Part shown: one piece after another, positions 25,410 through 33,163 of the stretch
Numbering within the stretch: the first letter of the stretch is position 1
Layout: every line of letters begins with the position of its first letter
From: Candidatus Kuenenia stuttgartensis
GTDB taxonomy: Bacteria > Planctomycetota > UBA11346
Direction of reading: 5' to 3'
Length of the DNA: 39,002 nt
Assembly: GCA_945876185.1 (NCBI GenBank)
Contig: CAMCMZ010000032.1
Span: forward strand, 1-39,002
Notes under the pieces: generated by a model
The model's database searches: none
What the model was told of the DNA's origin: nothing
Seen by the model: the letters and a program-made list of their open reading frames with translations, nothing else
Position numbers and translations under genes: made by a program

Positions 25410-25849
25410 GCGAATCCCCCACCATCCTGTATTGCCACTGCGCCCACTCCCAGGTTGTGCCGGACGCGACCAAGCGCCCGGTGCTGGAGGCGCTGGCGCG
25501 TTCGGGCAAAGCCTTCGAAGCCGTCGCCGACCTGTGCGAGCTTTCCGCCCGCAAGGATCCGTCGCTGCCGCGCCTTTTGGGCCGGCCCGGCACCCAGATC
25601 ATCGCCTGCCACCGTCGCGCCGTCTCCTGGCTGATGCACGCCGCGGGCACCGAACTGCCGAAAGACACCGTCGTCCATAACATGCGCGAATCGAAACCGG
25701 ACGACATCGTGAGCAAGGTTTTCAATCCTGCGCTCAACGTCGACACGCCGGCCGCCGTAGGGATTGATCCTGCCGCCGAGGCGGCCGCTGCACCGGCTGC
25801 GCCCGCACTGGTTGCGCCTGACACGCTGCTCACGAAGGCCATGCCATGA
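25406..25849 (+). CDS. Small four-cysteine protein of unknown function
   Basis: A 147-residue soluble protein. The first 95 residues look folded and contain four cysteines: C10 and C12 (YCHCAHSQVVP), C44 (VADLCELSARKDP) and C68 (IIACHRRAVSWLMHAAG). That number could bind an Fe-S cluster or zinc, or do thiol chemistry. The last 45 residues are Ala/Pro-rich and probably a flexible tail. I do not recognise a named domain. The ATG overlaps the GTPase stop codon, and its own stop overlaps the ferredoxin start (ATGA at both joints), so it is made in step with both and probably works directly with the ferredoxin. Confidence 0.75.
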   Translation: MSESPTILYCHCAHSQVVPDATKRPVLEALARSGKAFEAVADLCELSARKDPSLPRLLGRPGTQIIACHRRAVSWLMHAAGTELPKDTVVHNMRESKPDDIVSKVFNPALNVDTPAAVGIDPAAEAAAAPAAPALVAPDTLLTKAMP

Positions 25850-26703
25850 TTGCCTCCAATCCCAAGAACGCCCTGGCGCTCGCCCTGTACGAAGGTCCCG
25901 GCGCCCAACCCTTCGCCCCGGATCAGCGCGTCAGCCTGCTGTCCACGCTGCTCGGCAAGGGCTACCGCGTCAGCGTCACTGGCGAAAACACGGGCGACGG
26001 AGGCCTCCGTGGGGGCGAAGTCACCTGCGACCAGCCGAATCTGCTCGTTCTCGGCCGTTTCGGCGCTGTGCCCGAGCCGCGCCAGGATGCCAGCGGCATC
26101 GCGGTGCGTTTCGCCGATGTCGACGGCCAGACCGCCGAAGCCGTGCTGGAAAAAGTAAAGGCGGTCGAAACCGAGGTCGGCGGCACCGCGCCGGGCACCT
26201 GGAAGCCGTGGTTCCCGGTCATCGACTACGACCGCTGCACGAACTGCATGCAATGCCTGAGCTTCTGCCTGTTCGACGTCTACGGCGTCGACAAGGGCGG
26301 CAAGCTCGCTGTCTCCAACCCGTCGAACTGCAAGACCAACTGCCCGGCCTGCTCGCGCGTCTGCCCCGAAGTTGCGATCGTCTTCCCCAAGTACAAATCC
26401 GGTCCGATCAACGGCGAACCGGTCAACAGCGACGACATCCGCCGCGAGCACATGAAGGTCGACATCTCGGCCCTGCTCGGCGGCGACATCTACCAGGCCC
26501 TGCGCGATCGTTCGATCAAGGCCAAGTCGCGCTTCTCCAAGGAGCGCGACAGCGATCGCGCCCTGGCCGAACGCCTGCGCTGCCTGGAAAAACTCAAAGA
26601 GGCGCTGGACATTCCGGACGAGCTCCTGCAATCCCTGCCCGACCAGGATGCGATCAGCGCCAAGAAGATGATCGCCATGCGCCGCGCCGGCCTCACTGCC
26701 TAG
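25846..26703 (+). CDS. Ferredoxin-like protein with two [4Fe-4S] motifs
   Basis: A 285-residue protein with an N-terminal domain of about 120 residues that I do not recognise. A ferredoxin module follows, with cluster ligands C131, C134, C137, C141 and C162, C166, C169, C173-P. The second motif is CxxxCxxCxxxCP, slightly different from the bacterial ferredoxin pattern. The C-terminal 100 residues are charged and helical (KSRFSKERDSDRALAERLR). It probably passes electrons within the complex or pathway of the neighbouring genes, a redox enzyme being expected. Translation is coupled to the small cysteine protein upstream. The polyprenyl synthase fusion follows after 37 bp. Confidence 0.85.
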   Translation: MIASNPKNALALALYEGPGAQPFAPDQRVSLLSTLLGKGYRVSVTGENTGDGGLRGGEVTCDQPNLLVLGRFGAVPEPRQDASGIAVRFADVDGQTAEAVLEKVKAVETEVGGTAPGTWKPWFPVIDYDRCTNCMQCLSFCLFDVYGVDKGGKLAVSNPSNCKTNCPACSRVCPEVAIVFPKYKSGPINGEPVNSDDIRREHMKVDISALLGGDIYQALRDRSIKAKSRFSKERDSDRALAERLRCLEKLKEALDIPDELLQSLPDQDAISAKKMIAMRRAGLTA

Positions 26704-26740
26704 TCCTGCCGCCACTTCGTGCGCCTTTGATCGGAACCCC

Positions 26741-28507
26741 ATGACCACGACCGTCGTATCGCCCAGCGTCCCCGTCGCTCCGACGTTGACCATCCCCAAG
26801 CCGGTGGCGGTGCCGATCATCCGCCCGCCCAAGGACAACATCCCGGCCACGTTGGGCGAACGGCAGCACATCCGCACCCTGGTCGAACGCTATGTGACCG
26901 AGCACAACCCGACCCCGCCGCTGCCCATCGCCGAACTGCGCATCCACGCCCAAGCGATGGTGAAGGCCTATGACCTGAACCCCAAGCACGTCGAATACTT
27001 GGGCGTCCTGATCAACAACGAACTGTGGAAGGACCAGCTCGCGACCATTCCCTACGAACGCCGCCTGCTGCTGCTGCCCAAGTGCCTGCGCATCGAGGAA
27101 AAGTGCCCGGCGCCGTTCGATGAGTTCGGCCTGCTCTGCAAGCAGTGCGGCCTGTGCACCATCCAGGATCTGCAAGCTGAGGCCGAGCGCCTCGGCTACG
27201 CCGTGCTGGTGGCCGAAGGCTCGGCCATCGTGATGTCGATTGTCGAGACCGGCAAGATCGACGCGATCGTCGGGGTGAGCTGCATTTCCGTGCTCGAACG
27301 CGCGTTTCCCTACATGGAGGCCGCCGCCATCCCGGGCGTCGCCATCCCGCTGCTGCAAGACGACTGCATCGACACCGGTGTCGACCTCGACTGGGTGTGG
27401 GAAGCCATCCACCTCACCAGCGAGGACCGCACCCGCCGCCTTGATCTTGATGGCCTGCGCAAGCAGGTCGACTCGTGGTTCACCCCCGCCGCGATCGACG
27501 CGATGATGGGCGTGCCCGAGGGCCGCACCCGCATCCTCGCCCGCGACTGGCTCGGCAAGACCGGCAAGCGCTGGCGCCCCTTCCTGACCGTCGCCGCCTG
27601 GCGCGCCTGTGTTGCGGACAAGGACGCGCCGATCCCGCCCGACGTGCACAAGCTCGCCCTCGCGGTGGAATGCTTCCACAAGGCGTCGCTCATCCACGAC
27701 GACATCCAGGACGGCGATGAGATGCGCTACGGCGAGCGCACCATGGCCGCCGAGGTCGGCGTGCCGATGGCGCTGAACGTCGGCGATTTCCTCCTCGGCG
27801 AAGGCTACCGCCTGCTCGCCGAGGCCGCCCCGCCGCATCTGGTCGGCCGCATGGTCGCACTCACCGGCCACGGCCAGAGCCGCCTGTGCATCGGCCAGGG
27901 CAGCGAACTCGAATGGAAGACCGCGCCGGAAGACCTCGCGGTGCTCGACGTGCTCAACATCTTCCGCGGCAAGACCGCGCCCGCGTTCGACGTGGCCCTG
28001 GCCCTCGGCGCGATGCAGGCCGGCGCCGGCGAATCCGAGATCAACACCATCGTCCGCTACGGCGACTCGCTCGGCATCGCCTACCAGATCAACGACGACC
28101 TCGACGACATCCTCGACATCGCCAGCAACGACCTCGACGCCGAACGCCCGACCCTGCCCATGGCCGTCGCGCTCGAACGCGCCAAAGGCCCGCTGCGCGA
28201 CGAGGTCCTGGCCTGGTGGCGCCGCGACGCCAATCGCCCGAAGGCCCCCCGCATGCGCGAGATCATGACCGAACTCAACGTGGAAACCCACGTCCGCACC
28301 CTGCTCGGCTCATTCAAAGATCGCGCCGTGCAATCGCTGCGCGACCTGGAAAACGAAAGCTTGAAGGGCCTCTTGCGCCGTATCATGGGCAAGATCTTCG
28401 CCGAGAAGGTCGGCGCCTGGTGCAAGGAATCGCAGGAGGCGCAGGGAATCGTCGTGCCCGAGACCACGAAAGCCGAGGCCGTTGCGCCGGCCGTCGCCAC
28501 GGCGTGA
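26741..28507 (+). CDS. DUF116-polyprenyl diphosphate synthase fusion
   Basis: A 588-residue two-part protein. Residues about 80-230 match DUF116: a cysteine-rich start (C115, C122, C133, C136, C139) followed by an alpha/beta part with VLVAEGSAIV, DAIVGVSCISVLERAFP (C181) and PLLQDDC (C209). Residues 260-540 are a trans-isoprenyl diphosphate synthase: GKTGKRWRPFL (273-283), the first Asp-rich motif DDIQD (320-324), GQGSELEWK, and the second DDLDD (452-456), all needed to elongate allylic diphosphates with IPP. The last 40 residues are an Ala/Glu-rich tail. DUF116 has no settled function, and its cysteines suggest a cluster or metal. Chain length cannot be told by eye. It is co-directional with, and probably in, the operon starting at 23605. 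Confidence 0.9.
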   Translation: MTTTVVSPSVPVAPTLTIPKPVAVPIIRPPKDNIPATLGERQHIRTLVERYVTEHNPTPPLPIAELRIHAQAMVKAYDLNPKHVEYLGVLINNELWKDQLATIPYERRLLLLPKCLRIEEKCPAPFDEFGLLCKQCGLCTIQDLQAEAERLGYAVLVAEGSAIVMSIVETGKIDAIVGVSCISVLERAFPYMEAAAIPGVAIPLLQDDCIDTGVDLDWVWEAIHLTSEDRTRRLDLDGLRKQVDSWFTPAAIDAMMGVPEGRTRILARDWLGKTGKRWRPFLTVAAWRACVADKDAPIPPDVHKLALAVECFHKASLIHDDIQDGDEMRYGERTMAAEVGVPMALNVGDFLLGEGYRLLAEAAPPHLVGRMVALTGHGQSRLCIGQGSELEWKTAPEDLAVLDVLNIFRGKTAPAFDVALALGAMQAGAGESEINTIVRYGDSLGIAYQINDDLDDILDIASNDLDAERPTLPMAVALERAKGPLRDEVLAWWRRDANRPKAPRMREIMTELNVETHVRTLLGSFKDRAVQSLRDLENESLKGLLRRIMGKIFAEKVGAWCKESQEAQGIVVPETTKAEAVAPAVATA

Positions 28508-28558
28508 GCGATTTCGACGACTGATGTTGCATGGGCTCGGTTGGACCCAAACGTTTGA

Positions 28559-29734
28559 CTAATTGAGCATGGTCCACTGATGACATAACAGGTACCGACA
28601 TTCGAGGATGGCTCGCAACGATGGCGGCACTGGCCTCCCATCCGATTGCCAACGCTGAAATTCGCGCTTCACCAATGCTGCGTGGAAAGGTGAATTGGCT
28701 GCTCGCAAGGCCGCCGCGCAGCGCAAGGATTCAGGAGTTGCCGGATCTGCCGCCAAGGACAAGTTGCATCGCGTATTCCAACCATCGACCTGCGACACCA
28801 GGATCATCATCACAATCGGCAATGCAGCAGCCGACAACCAACGCCATCCTTTGGGGCCAGGAATCATCAGGCTGCCCAAGAAGACCAACAGGAAGGGCAG
28901 GGCGAATTGTGTCGCCATCCATGCGGCTGTACCCCGACGGGTGATCAGCACATCCATCTGCCAACTCGGGGTCGCATAGCGCTCTCCCGCAAAATGCACG
29001 AGATCGTCCCATCCACCTTGTTTGGTTTTTGTTCCCGGTTGCGCTGGAATCGCGAGAAACATCGCACCATCGCCATTGTGCTGCGGTCGGAATCCGGGTC
29101 CGCTGTATTGTCGGACGATTATTCCCAAATCATTGGACCAGCCATCCAACACGGAAATATCAGAAGATCCGTCCTTTCTTACCGGAGCCCAGCCGTCGAT
29201 CCGCAATTGTAAGTCGGTTCGAATCATTCCAGGTTCGCCCACTACGGAAGATGGATGCCAGTGTGGTGGCCTGGAAAAATGATCCAGAGTCCCAGTCAAA
29301 TGATGCCCCGAAAAATCCAAGCGCATCGGCGCAACCTGCTCCCAGCCCTCTTCCTTACGCCAACGCACCACGTTGTGAGCACCGATGGTGGGCAGGATGG
29401 TGTCCCGATCGCGCATGAACCAATAGAGATGGAGATCGCAATCGCCGATGGCAAATGGTGCAGCAAATGGAGTTGGATCGGGACCGCCCGGCAACCGCAT
29501 CGCCGTTTTTTGGGGGAAGTCAGACATCTTCGGCACCGGCAATGTGCTGACCGGAATCGGTAGTGTGATCTTCGGCATCGTTTCGATCTGGATCGTGTCA
29601 ACCACGACCACCACGAGCGCGACGACACCCACCGCAGCTCCGCTCCAATGCAGACCGTTGCGCCAGTTTGCCGGTGCCAGTCGCCACTGGGCGAGCAGGA
29701 TCACCACCATCAGGATCAGCAAGGCAAAAGACAT
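28559..29734 (-). CDS. Membrane protein of unknown function in the GntR/ABC operon
   Basis: A 391-residue protein with two N-terminal transmembrane helices (SFALLILMVVILLAQWRL and about 28-48), then a soluble region of about 220 residues. Two more helices follow (ATQFALPFLLVFLGSLMIPG; LSAAALPIVMMILVSQV) and a charged tail of about 70 residues. The soluble part is rich in Trp, Gly and Asp and shows no domain I know. ATG 29734 follows a GGAGG site and begins 11 bp after the permease stop, so it is the last gene of the operon and probably a partner of the transporter. Its end converges on the polyprenyl synthase fusion with 51 bp between them. Confidence 0.7.
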   Translation of the reverse strand: MSFALLILMVVILLAQWRLAPANWRNGLHWSGAAVGVVALVVVVVDTIQIETMPKITLPIPVSTLPVPKMSDFPQKTAMRLPGGPDPTPFAAPFAIGDCDLHLYWFMRDRDTILPTIGAHNVVRWRKEEGWEQVAPMRLDFSGHHLTGTLDHFSRPPHWHPSSVVGEPGMIRTDLQLRIDGWAPVRKDGSSDISVLDGWSNDLGIIVRQYSGPGFRPQHNGDGAMFLAIPAQPGTKTKQGGWDDLVHFAGERYATPSWQMDVLITRRGTAAWMATQFALPFLLVFLGSLMIPGPKGWRWLSAAALPIVMMILVSQVDGWNTRCNLSLAADPATPESLRCAAALRAANSPFHAALVKREFQRWQSDGRPVPPSLRAILECRYLLCHQWTMLN

Positions 29735-29745
29735 GGGACCTCCGA

Positions 29746-30450
29746 TCAGCGCCGGGCGCCAGCACTTGGTTGCTTGAAAAGGTAGAAAATGAAGCCGAGT
29801 CCTGCGGCTAGCACAATCAAGACCAGATTCAGGAAGAGATAATGCACCTCGGTCAACGTGACACCATTCTGGATCGCCCATGCCTGCATGCCGCCAAAGG
29901 CGCCTGCCACCAATGCCGGGCCCATGAAGAGATACCCAATGGCGCGACGGCTGCCGCCGACAGACAGAAGTCCGGCAAGCGGAGCCAGGAACACCAACGG
30001 CGGTCCAGTCACCAGGAATGGGAAAAATCGGTCATCGCATTGCGGTTGGGAATCATAGATGCCGCCATCGGTGAACATTGCCCAGAATGCGCTCGGGATC
30101 TGAAATCGCGCCGCCAGGGCGCAGGCGCCGCCCAGCAACATCAACCACAGGCAGGTCGGCACGACCTTGGCCACCCAACGCGAACGCCGGCTGGGCGGCA
30201 GGGCGAGCAGCCATTCCTCGGTGCCGTCCGTCACTTCGCGTCCAGCGGGATAGGCGAGGAAGAACGCGTATAGTATCAGCATGGCCAGCGCCCCTCTCGG
30301 TTCGCCGGCAATGGGCAGCAGGAACAACGTCCATAACAGACCAACCAGTCCACCAGCGAACCACGGCCGCTGCCACGAGCGTTCCCAACCCCAGGCCGGA
30401 TGTCGGCACAGCGGTGTCCACCAGCCCTGGGATTCAGCCACGGTTTGCAT
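29746..30450 (-). CDS. ABC transporter permease-like membrane protein
   Basis: A 234-residue protein with about six hydrophobic segments (for example GGLVGLLWTLFLLPIAG, LAMLILYAFFLAYPAG, LVFLAPLAGLLSVGG, FLNLVLIVLAAGLGFIFYLF). The pattern and the motif GTEEWLLALPPSRRSRWVAKV resemble ABC-2 type export permeases. Its start overlaps the ATPase gene by 17 bp and has a GGAG ribosome-binding site, so the two are coupled and form one transporter. The substrate is unknown. YtrA-linked transporters in other bacteria respond to cell-wall-active antibiotics, but that is only a family precedent. Confidence 0.75.
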   Translation of the reverse strand: MQTVAESQGWWTPLCRHPAWGWERSWQRPWFAGGLVGLLWTLFLLPIAGEPRGALAMLILYAFFLAYPAGREVTDGTEEWLLALPPSRRSRWVAKVVPTCLWLMLLGGACALAARFQIPSAFWAMFTDGGIYDSQPQCDDRFFPFLVTGPPLVFLAPLAGLLSVGGSRRAIGYLFMGPALVAGAFGGMQAWAIQNGVTLTEVHYLFLNLVLIVLAAGLGFIFYLFKQPSAGARR

Positions 30451-31369
30451 GTTGGGTCTCCTCGGTTTGGCGGCGTGAGAGGATGTAGGCTTCTTCCAGG
30501 CTCACCGGTGTGAAGATCACCCGGATGCCGGGCATGGCCTGCATGGGTGCCAAAACTGATTCGGATCCGATCAGCACCCCGGACGCCACCGGCCCGAGGA
30601 CGTTCATGCCATGCAGCGGCGGCAGGGGAACCGCGTCCCAGGCCATGCCGTCAGCCAGGATGACCTGCACCCGCCGCACATTTTCCTGGAATGCTGCCAC
30701 TGCGACCAGTTCCGGCCGACCATCGAAGCACAGCAAATGGGAAGCGCCCTGTTCCAAATCCACCAGCAGATGCGTGCTGTAGATCACGGTGGTCGCGCCA
30801 TCATCCACGGTTTCCAGGAGGACCTGCACCAGATCGCGGCGGGCGAGCGGATCCAATCCGGCAGCGGGTTCATCCAGCAACAGCAAGCGCGCCTGGGTGG
30901 CGAGGGTAAGGGCGCAAGCCGCGAGACGCTGCTGCCCGCCAGAGAATCCCCCGACCGGCCGCTGCGGGTCGAGTTGGGACCGGGCGCAGATCGCGGCGAA
31001 GCGTGCGGCACTCCAGGTCGGATAACAAATAGCTACGATTTCCGCCAGATTCCGCAGGGATTGCTGCGCCGGCAAACGCTGATCCTGGACCACCATCGCC
31101 ACCGCCTGGCGCTGTTCTGTCCCTGCACCCCAGGGCATATATCCCAGCACTTGCAACGTGCCCGAGGTCGGCGGCAACAAGCCGGCGCATAGCCGCAGGA
31201 ACGTGCTTTTTCCCGAGCCATTGCGTCCGACCAAGCCGACGATGCGCCCGGCGGGAATGTTCACGGACAGACCGGCCAGAGCCCGGATCGATCCGAACGA
31301 TCGGGTCAGTCCGGTGGCGACGATGGCGGAGGCGGCATCAGGGGGATCAATGGAATCAGGGGGATGCAC
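30434..31369 (-). CDS. ABC transporter ATP-binding protein
   Basis: A 311-residue ATPase: Walker A GRNGSGKST, signature FSGGQQRLAACALTLATQ, Walker B LLLLDEPAAGLDPL, and the switch histidine in TTVIYSTHLL. The final 80 residues form a C-terminal extension typical of export ATPases. GTG 31367-31369 is chosen because GAGGAGG lies 7 bases upstream. This makes the gene overlap the GntR gene by 14 bp. An upstream TTG at 31384 would place that ribosome-binding site inside the coding region. It pairs with the permease at 29746-30450. Confidence 0.92.
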   Translation of the reverse strand: MHPPDSIDPPDAASAIVATGLTRSFGSIRALAGLSVNIPAGRIVGLVGRNGSGKSTFLRLCAGLLPPTSGTLQVLGYMPWGAGTEQRQAVAMVVQDQRLPAQQSLRNLAEIVAICYPTWSAARFAAICARSQLDPQRPVGGFSGGQQRLAACALTLATQARLLLLDEPAAGLDPLARRDLVQVLLETVDDGATTVIYSTHLLVDLEQGASHLLCFDGRPELVAVAAFQENVRRVQVILADGMAWDAVPLPPLHGMNVLGPVASGVLIGSESVLAPMQAMPGIRVIFTPVSLEEAYILSRRQTEETQHANRG

Positions 31370-31727
31370 GCAGGGCCTCCTCAATCAAGGTGCGGATGAG
31401 ATCGTCGTTGAGTCCTGCCTTGCGGGCAGCATCGACCAGGCGACGGGCGGAAGCGCGCATACCTTGGCCGATGCCAGCGGCAGCGTCTCCAGAAAGAAAT
31501 ACCCCAGCCCCGTGGCGCTGTTCGACCGTCCCGTTGGCCGCAAGTTCATCATAGGCCCGGATCACCGTGCCGGTGTTCACACCCAGGTGGCGGGCAAGTT
31601 CACGAATACTCGGCAAATGCGTTCCCGGCGGGAGCGCTCCTGCCGCAGCGAGGAAGCGCACCTGGTCAACGATCTGCCGGTAGGCCGGCACCCCGCTGCC
31701 GGGGCTGAGTTGAAAAGGGAGGGCCAT
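31356..31727 (-). CDS. GntR-family (YtrA type) transcriptional repressor
   Basis: A 123-residue protein with an N-terminal winged helix (about 12-78: PAYRQIVDQVRFLAAAGALP, LPSIRELARHLGVNTGTVIRAYDEL, GVFLSG) and a short helical C-terminal part of about 45 residues. This small size is typical of the YtrA subfamily, which represses its own ABC-transporter operon. ATG 31725-31727 gives the standard YtrA N-terminus (ALPFQLSPGSGVPAYRQI). It is the first gene of a four-gene operon, and a palindromic operator candidate lies 13 bp upstream of its start. Confidence 0.92.
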   Translation of the reverse strand: MALPFQLSPGSGVPAYRQIVDQVRFLAAAGALPPGTHLPSIRELARHLGVNTGTVIRAYDELAANGTVEQRHGAGVFLSGDAAAGIGQGMRASARRLVDAARKAGLNDDLIRTLIEEALRASP

Positions 31728-31739
31728 CGTCGTCTGTCC

Positions 31740-31763
31740 ACTGTTACGGTACACCACAACAGT
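31740..31763 (-). promoter_or_regulatory. Palindromic operator candidate for the GntR repressor
   Basis: A 24-bp dyad of the form ACTGTT-N2-GGT-N2-ACC-N2-AACAGT, perfect in all nine paired positions of the listed arms. It lies 13 bp upstream of the repressor ATG, where binding would block transcription or initiation. Position and symmetry fit autoregulation by a YtrA-type dimer. Confidence 0.65.
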
Positions 31764-32025
31764 TTGCGCGGCAAGCGACGGCTGGATCCGGCCCCAAGTC
31801 CAGCGGCCCCAAACATGGCCCAGCGATGAAACATGGGCCTGAATCCAACAACGAACCCCAGCGCACGACGTACAGGCTTCCTGGTCGCCGCCTGGAGCGG
31901 GCCGGTGGCCATTCCATCCTCGCTCAAGGCCGCGCCATGAACCTTCCACCATTCGCGTCGGTTGTGATTTCTACGCGGCATCCAGCCCGTTGCGCCGGCC
32001 GTCGCCAGCACCTGAATAGGCCGGC

Positions 32026-32943
32026 ATGAGCCTGCGCGTCGAGATGCTCCAGGTCGCCCGGGCCGCCCAGCGCGTGCTGGGCGAGTCCAGCGAGATCATC
32101 GCCGACTTCGCGGCCGGGCAGTGGAACGCTGATGGCGGCACGCGCGACCGCGCCGGAGCGAGCGACCTCTACTACACCGTCTTCGGCCTGGAGGCCGCAC
32201 TGGCCCTCGGCCAGCCGATCCCGGCGACGGTGGCCGGCTACCTGCGCGGCTTCGGCACCGGCGAGGATCTGTCGTTCGTGCATCGCGGCTGCCTGGCGCG
32301 GACGTGGTCGGTACTCGGCGGCATCGATCCGGCAGTGCGCGCGGCGCTGGTGGCCTCGATCTCGCCGCACCGGGCCAAGGACGGCGGCTACGCGCTCTGG
32401 CCCGGTGAAAACGTCGGCAGCGCCTATGGCGCGTACCTCGCCATCGCGGCCTTGCAGGATCTCGGCGAACCGTTGCCGGATGGCAACGTCATCGCTGCTT
32501 CGCTCGCAACCACTCGCGCCGCAGATGCGGGCTGGGCGAACCAGGCCATCGGCCCGGTAACGTTGGTGCCGCAGGGCACGACTCCGGCGACGGTCGCGGC
32601 GGTGCTCGCGCTGCATGCCTGCGGGATGCAGGCCGACGACGCTTGCGCCCAATGGCTGCTCGCACGCCAGCACCAGTCCGGCGGATTCCTGGCGCATCCC
32701 AGCGCGCCGCTGCCCGATCTGCTGTCGACCGCGACCGCGCTGCATGCGCTGGCCTGCCTGGAGGTCGTCCTGCCACCGGAGCGGGTCGAACTCGCGCTCG
32801 ACTTCGTCGATACCCTCTGGACCAACGCCGGCGCCTTCCATGGCCATTGGGCCGATGAGGCGATCGACATCGAGTACACGTATTACGGTCTACTCGCGCT
32901 CGGGCACCTGGCCCTGATGCAGCCGGCGGAAGCAGTCAGGTGA
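32026..32943 (+). CDS. Prenyltransferase/squalene-cyclase-fold (alpha/alpha barrel) protein
   Basis: A 305-residue protein made of repeated helical hairpins of the prenyltransferase beta/terpene cyclase type. Gly-rich QW-like turns recur: QWNADGGTRD (about 32-41), RAKDGGYALWPG (about 117-128), and ARQHQSGGFLAHP (about 217-229). The end EYTYYGLLALGHLALM is also typical of this fold. The acid motif DxDD of squalene-hopene cyclases is not seen, and the protein is about half the length of such cyclases. It may be a lyase or prenyl-binding subunit, or a single-domain cyclase. Its position in a plus-strand set with a polyprenyl synthase fusion supports an isoprenoid substrate. Start ATG 32026 is 298 bp from the divergent GntR gene. 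Confidence 0.72.
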   Translation: MSLRVEMLQVARAAQRVLGESSEIIADFAAGQWNADGGTRDRAGASDLYYTVFGLEAALALGQPIPATVAGYLRGFGTGEDLSFVHRGCLARTWSVLGGIDPAVRAALVASISPHRAKDGGYALWPGENVGSAYGAYLAIAALQDLGEPLPDGNVIAASLATTRAADAGWANQAIGPVTLVPQGTTPATVAAVLALHACGMQADDACAQWLLARQHQSGGFLAHPSAPLPDLLSTATALHALACLEVVLPPERVELALDFVDTLWTNAGAFHGHWADEAIDIEYTYYGLLALGHLALMQPAEAVR

Positions 32944-32951
32944 GAGAATTC

Positions 32952-32980
32952 ATGGCCACAAAGAGCACAAAGGTCACAAA
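32952..32980 (+). repeat. GGCCACAAAGAGCACAAAG-type repeat, left copy
   Basis: Starts 8 bp after the stop of the prenyltransferase-fold gene and carries the intact core GGCCACAAAGAGCACAAAG followed by GTCACAAA. Its inverted partner is at 33113-33142; together they bracket about 130 bp that has no apparent gene. Confidence 0.8.
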
Positions 32981-33112
32981 GGGGCCTGGGCGCGCGCGGC
33001 CCTGCTGCGCTGGGACCGGCACTTTTTCTGGGACGAGCACAATTGCCGCGCATCAGCAGCGTGATTGCGATCGTTCAGGAACGGTATCTCGATTCCCGGG
33101 TTCGCCGTCCAT

Positions 33113-33142
33113 CTTGTGCCCCTTTGTGCTCTTTGTGGCCAT
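33113..33142 (-). repeat. GGCCACAAAGAGCACAAAG-type repeat, right copy
   Basis: Inverted copy of 32952-32980 with one changed stretch (GGGGCACAAG in place of GTCACAAA). It ends 21 bp before the cysteine desulfurase ATG at 33164, so the element forms most of that gene's leader. Confidence 0.8.
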
Positions 33143-33163
33143 TCTTTCTTTGTCGGTCGCGGC

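Noticed and set aside
26693..28291. Long minus-strand open frame opposite the DUF116-polyprenyl synthase gene
   Set aside because: Antisense shadow with His/Asp/Val-rich composition and no recognisable domain; the plus-strand gene has all catalytic motifs.
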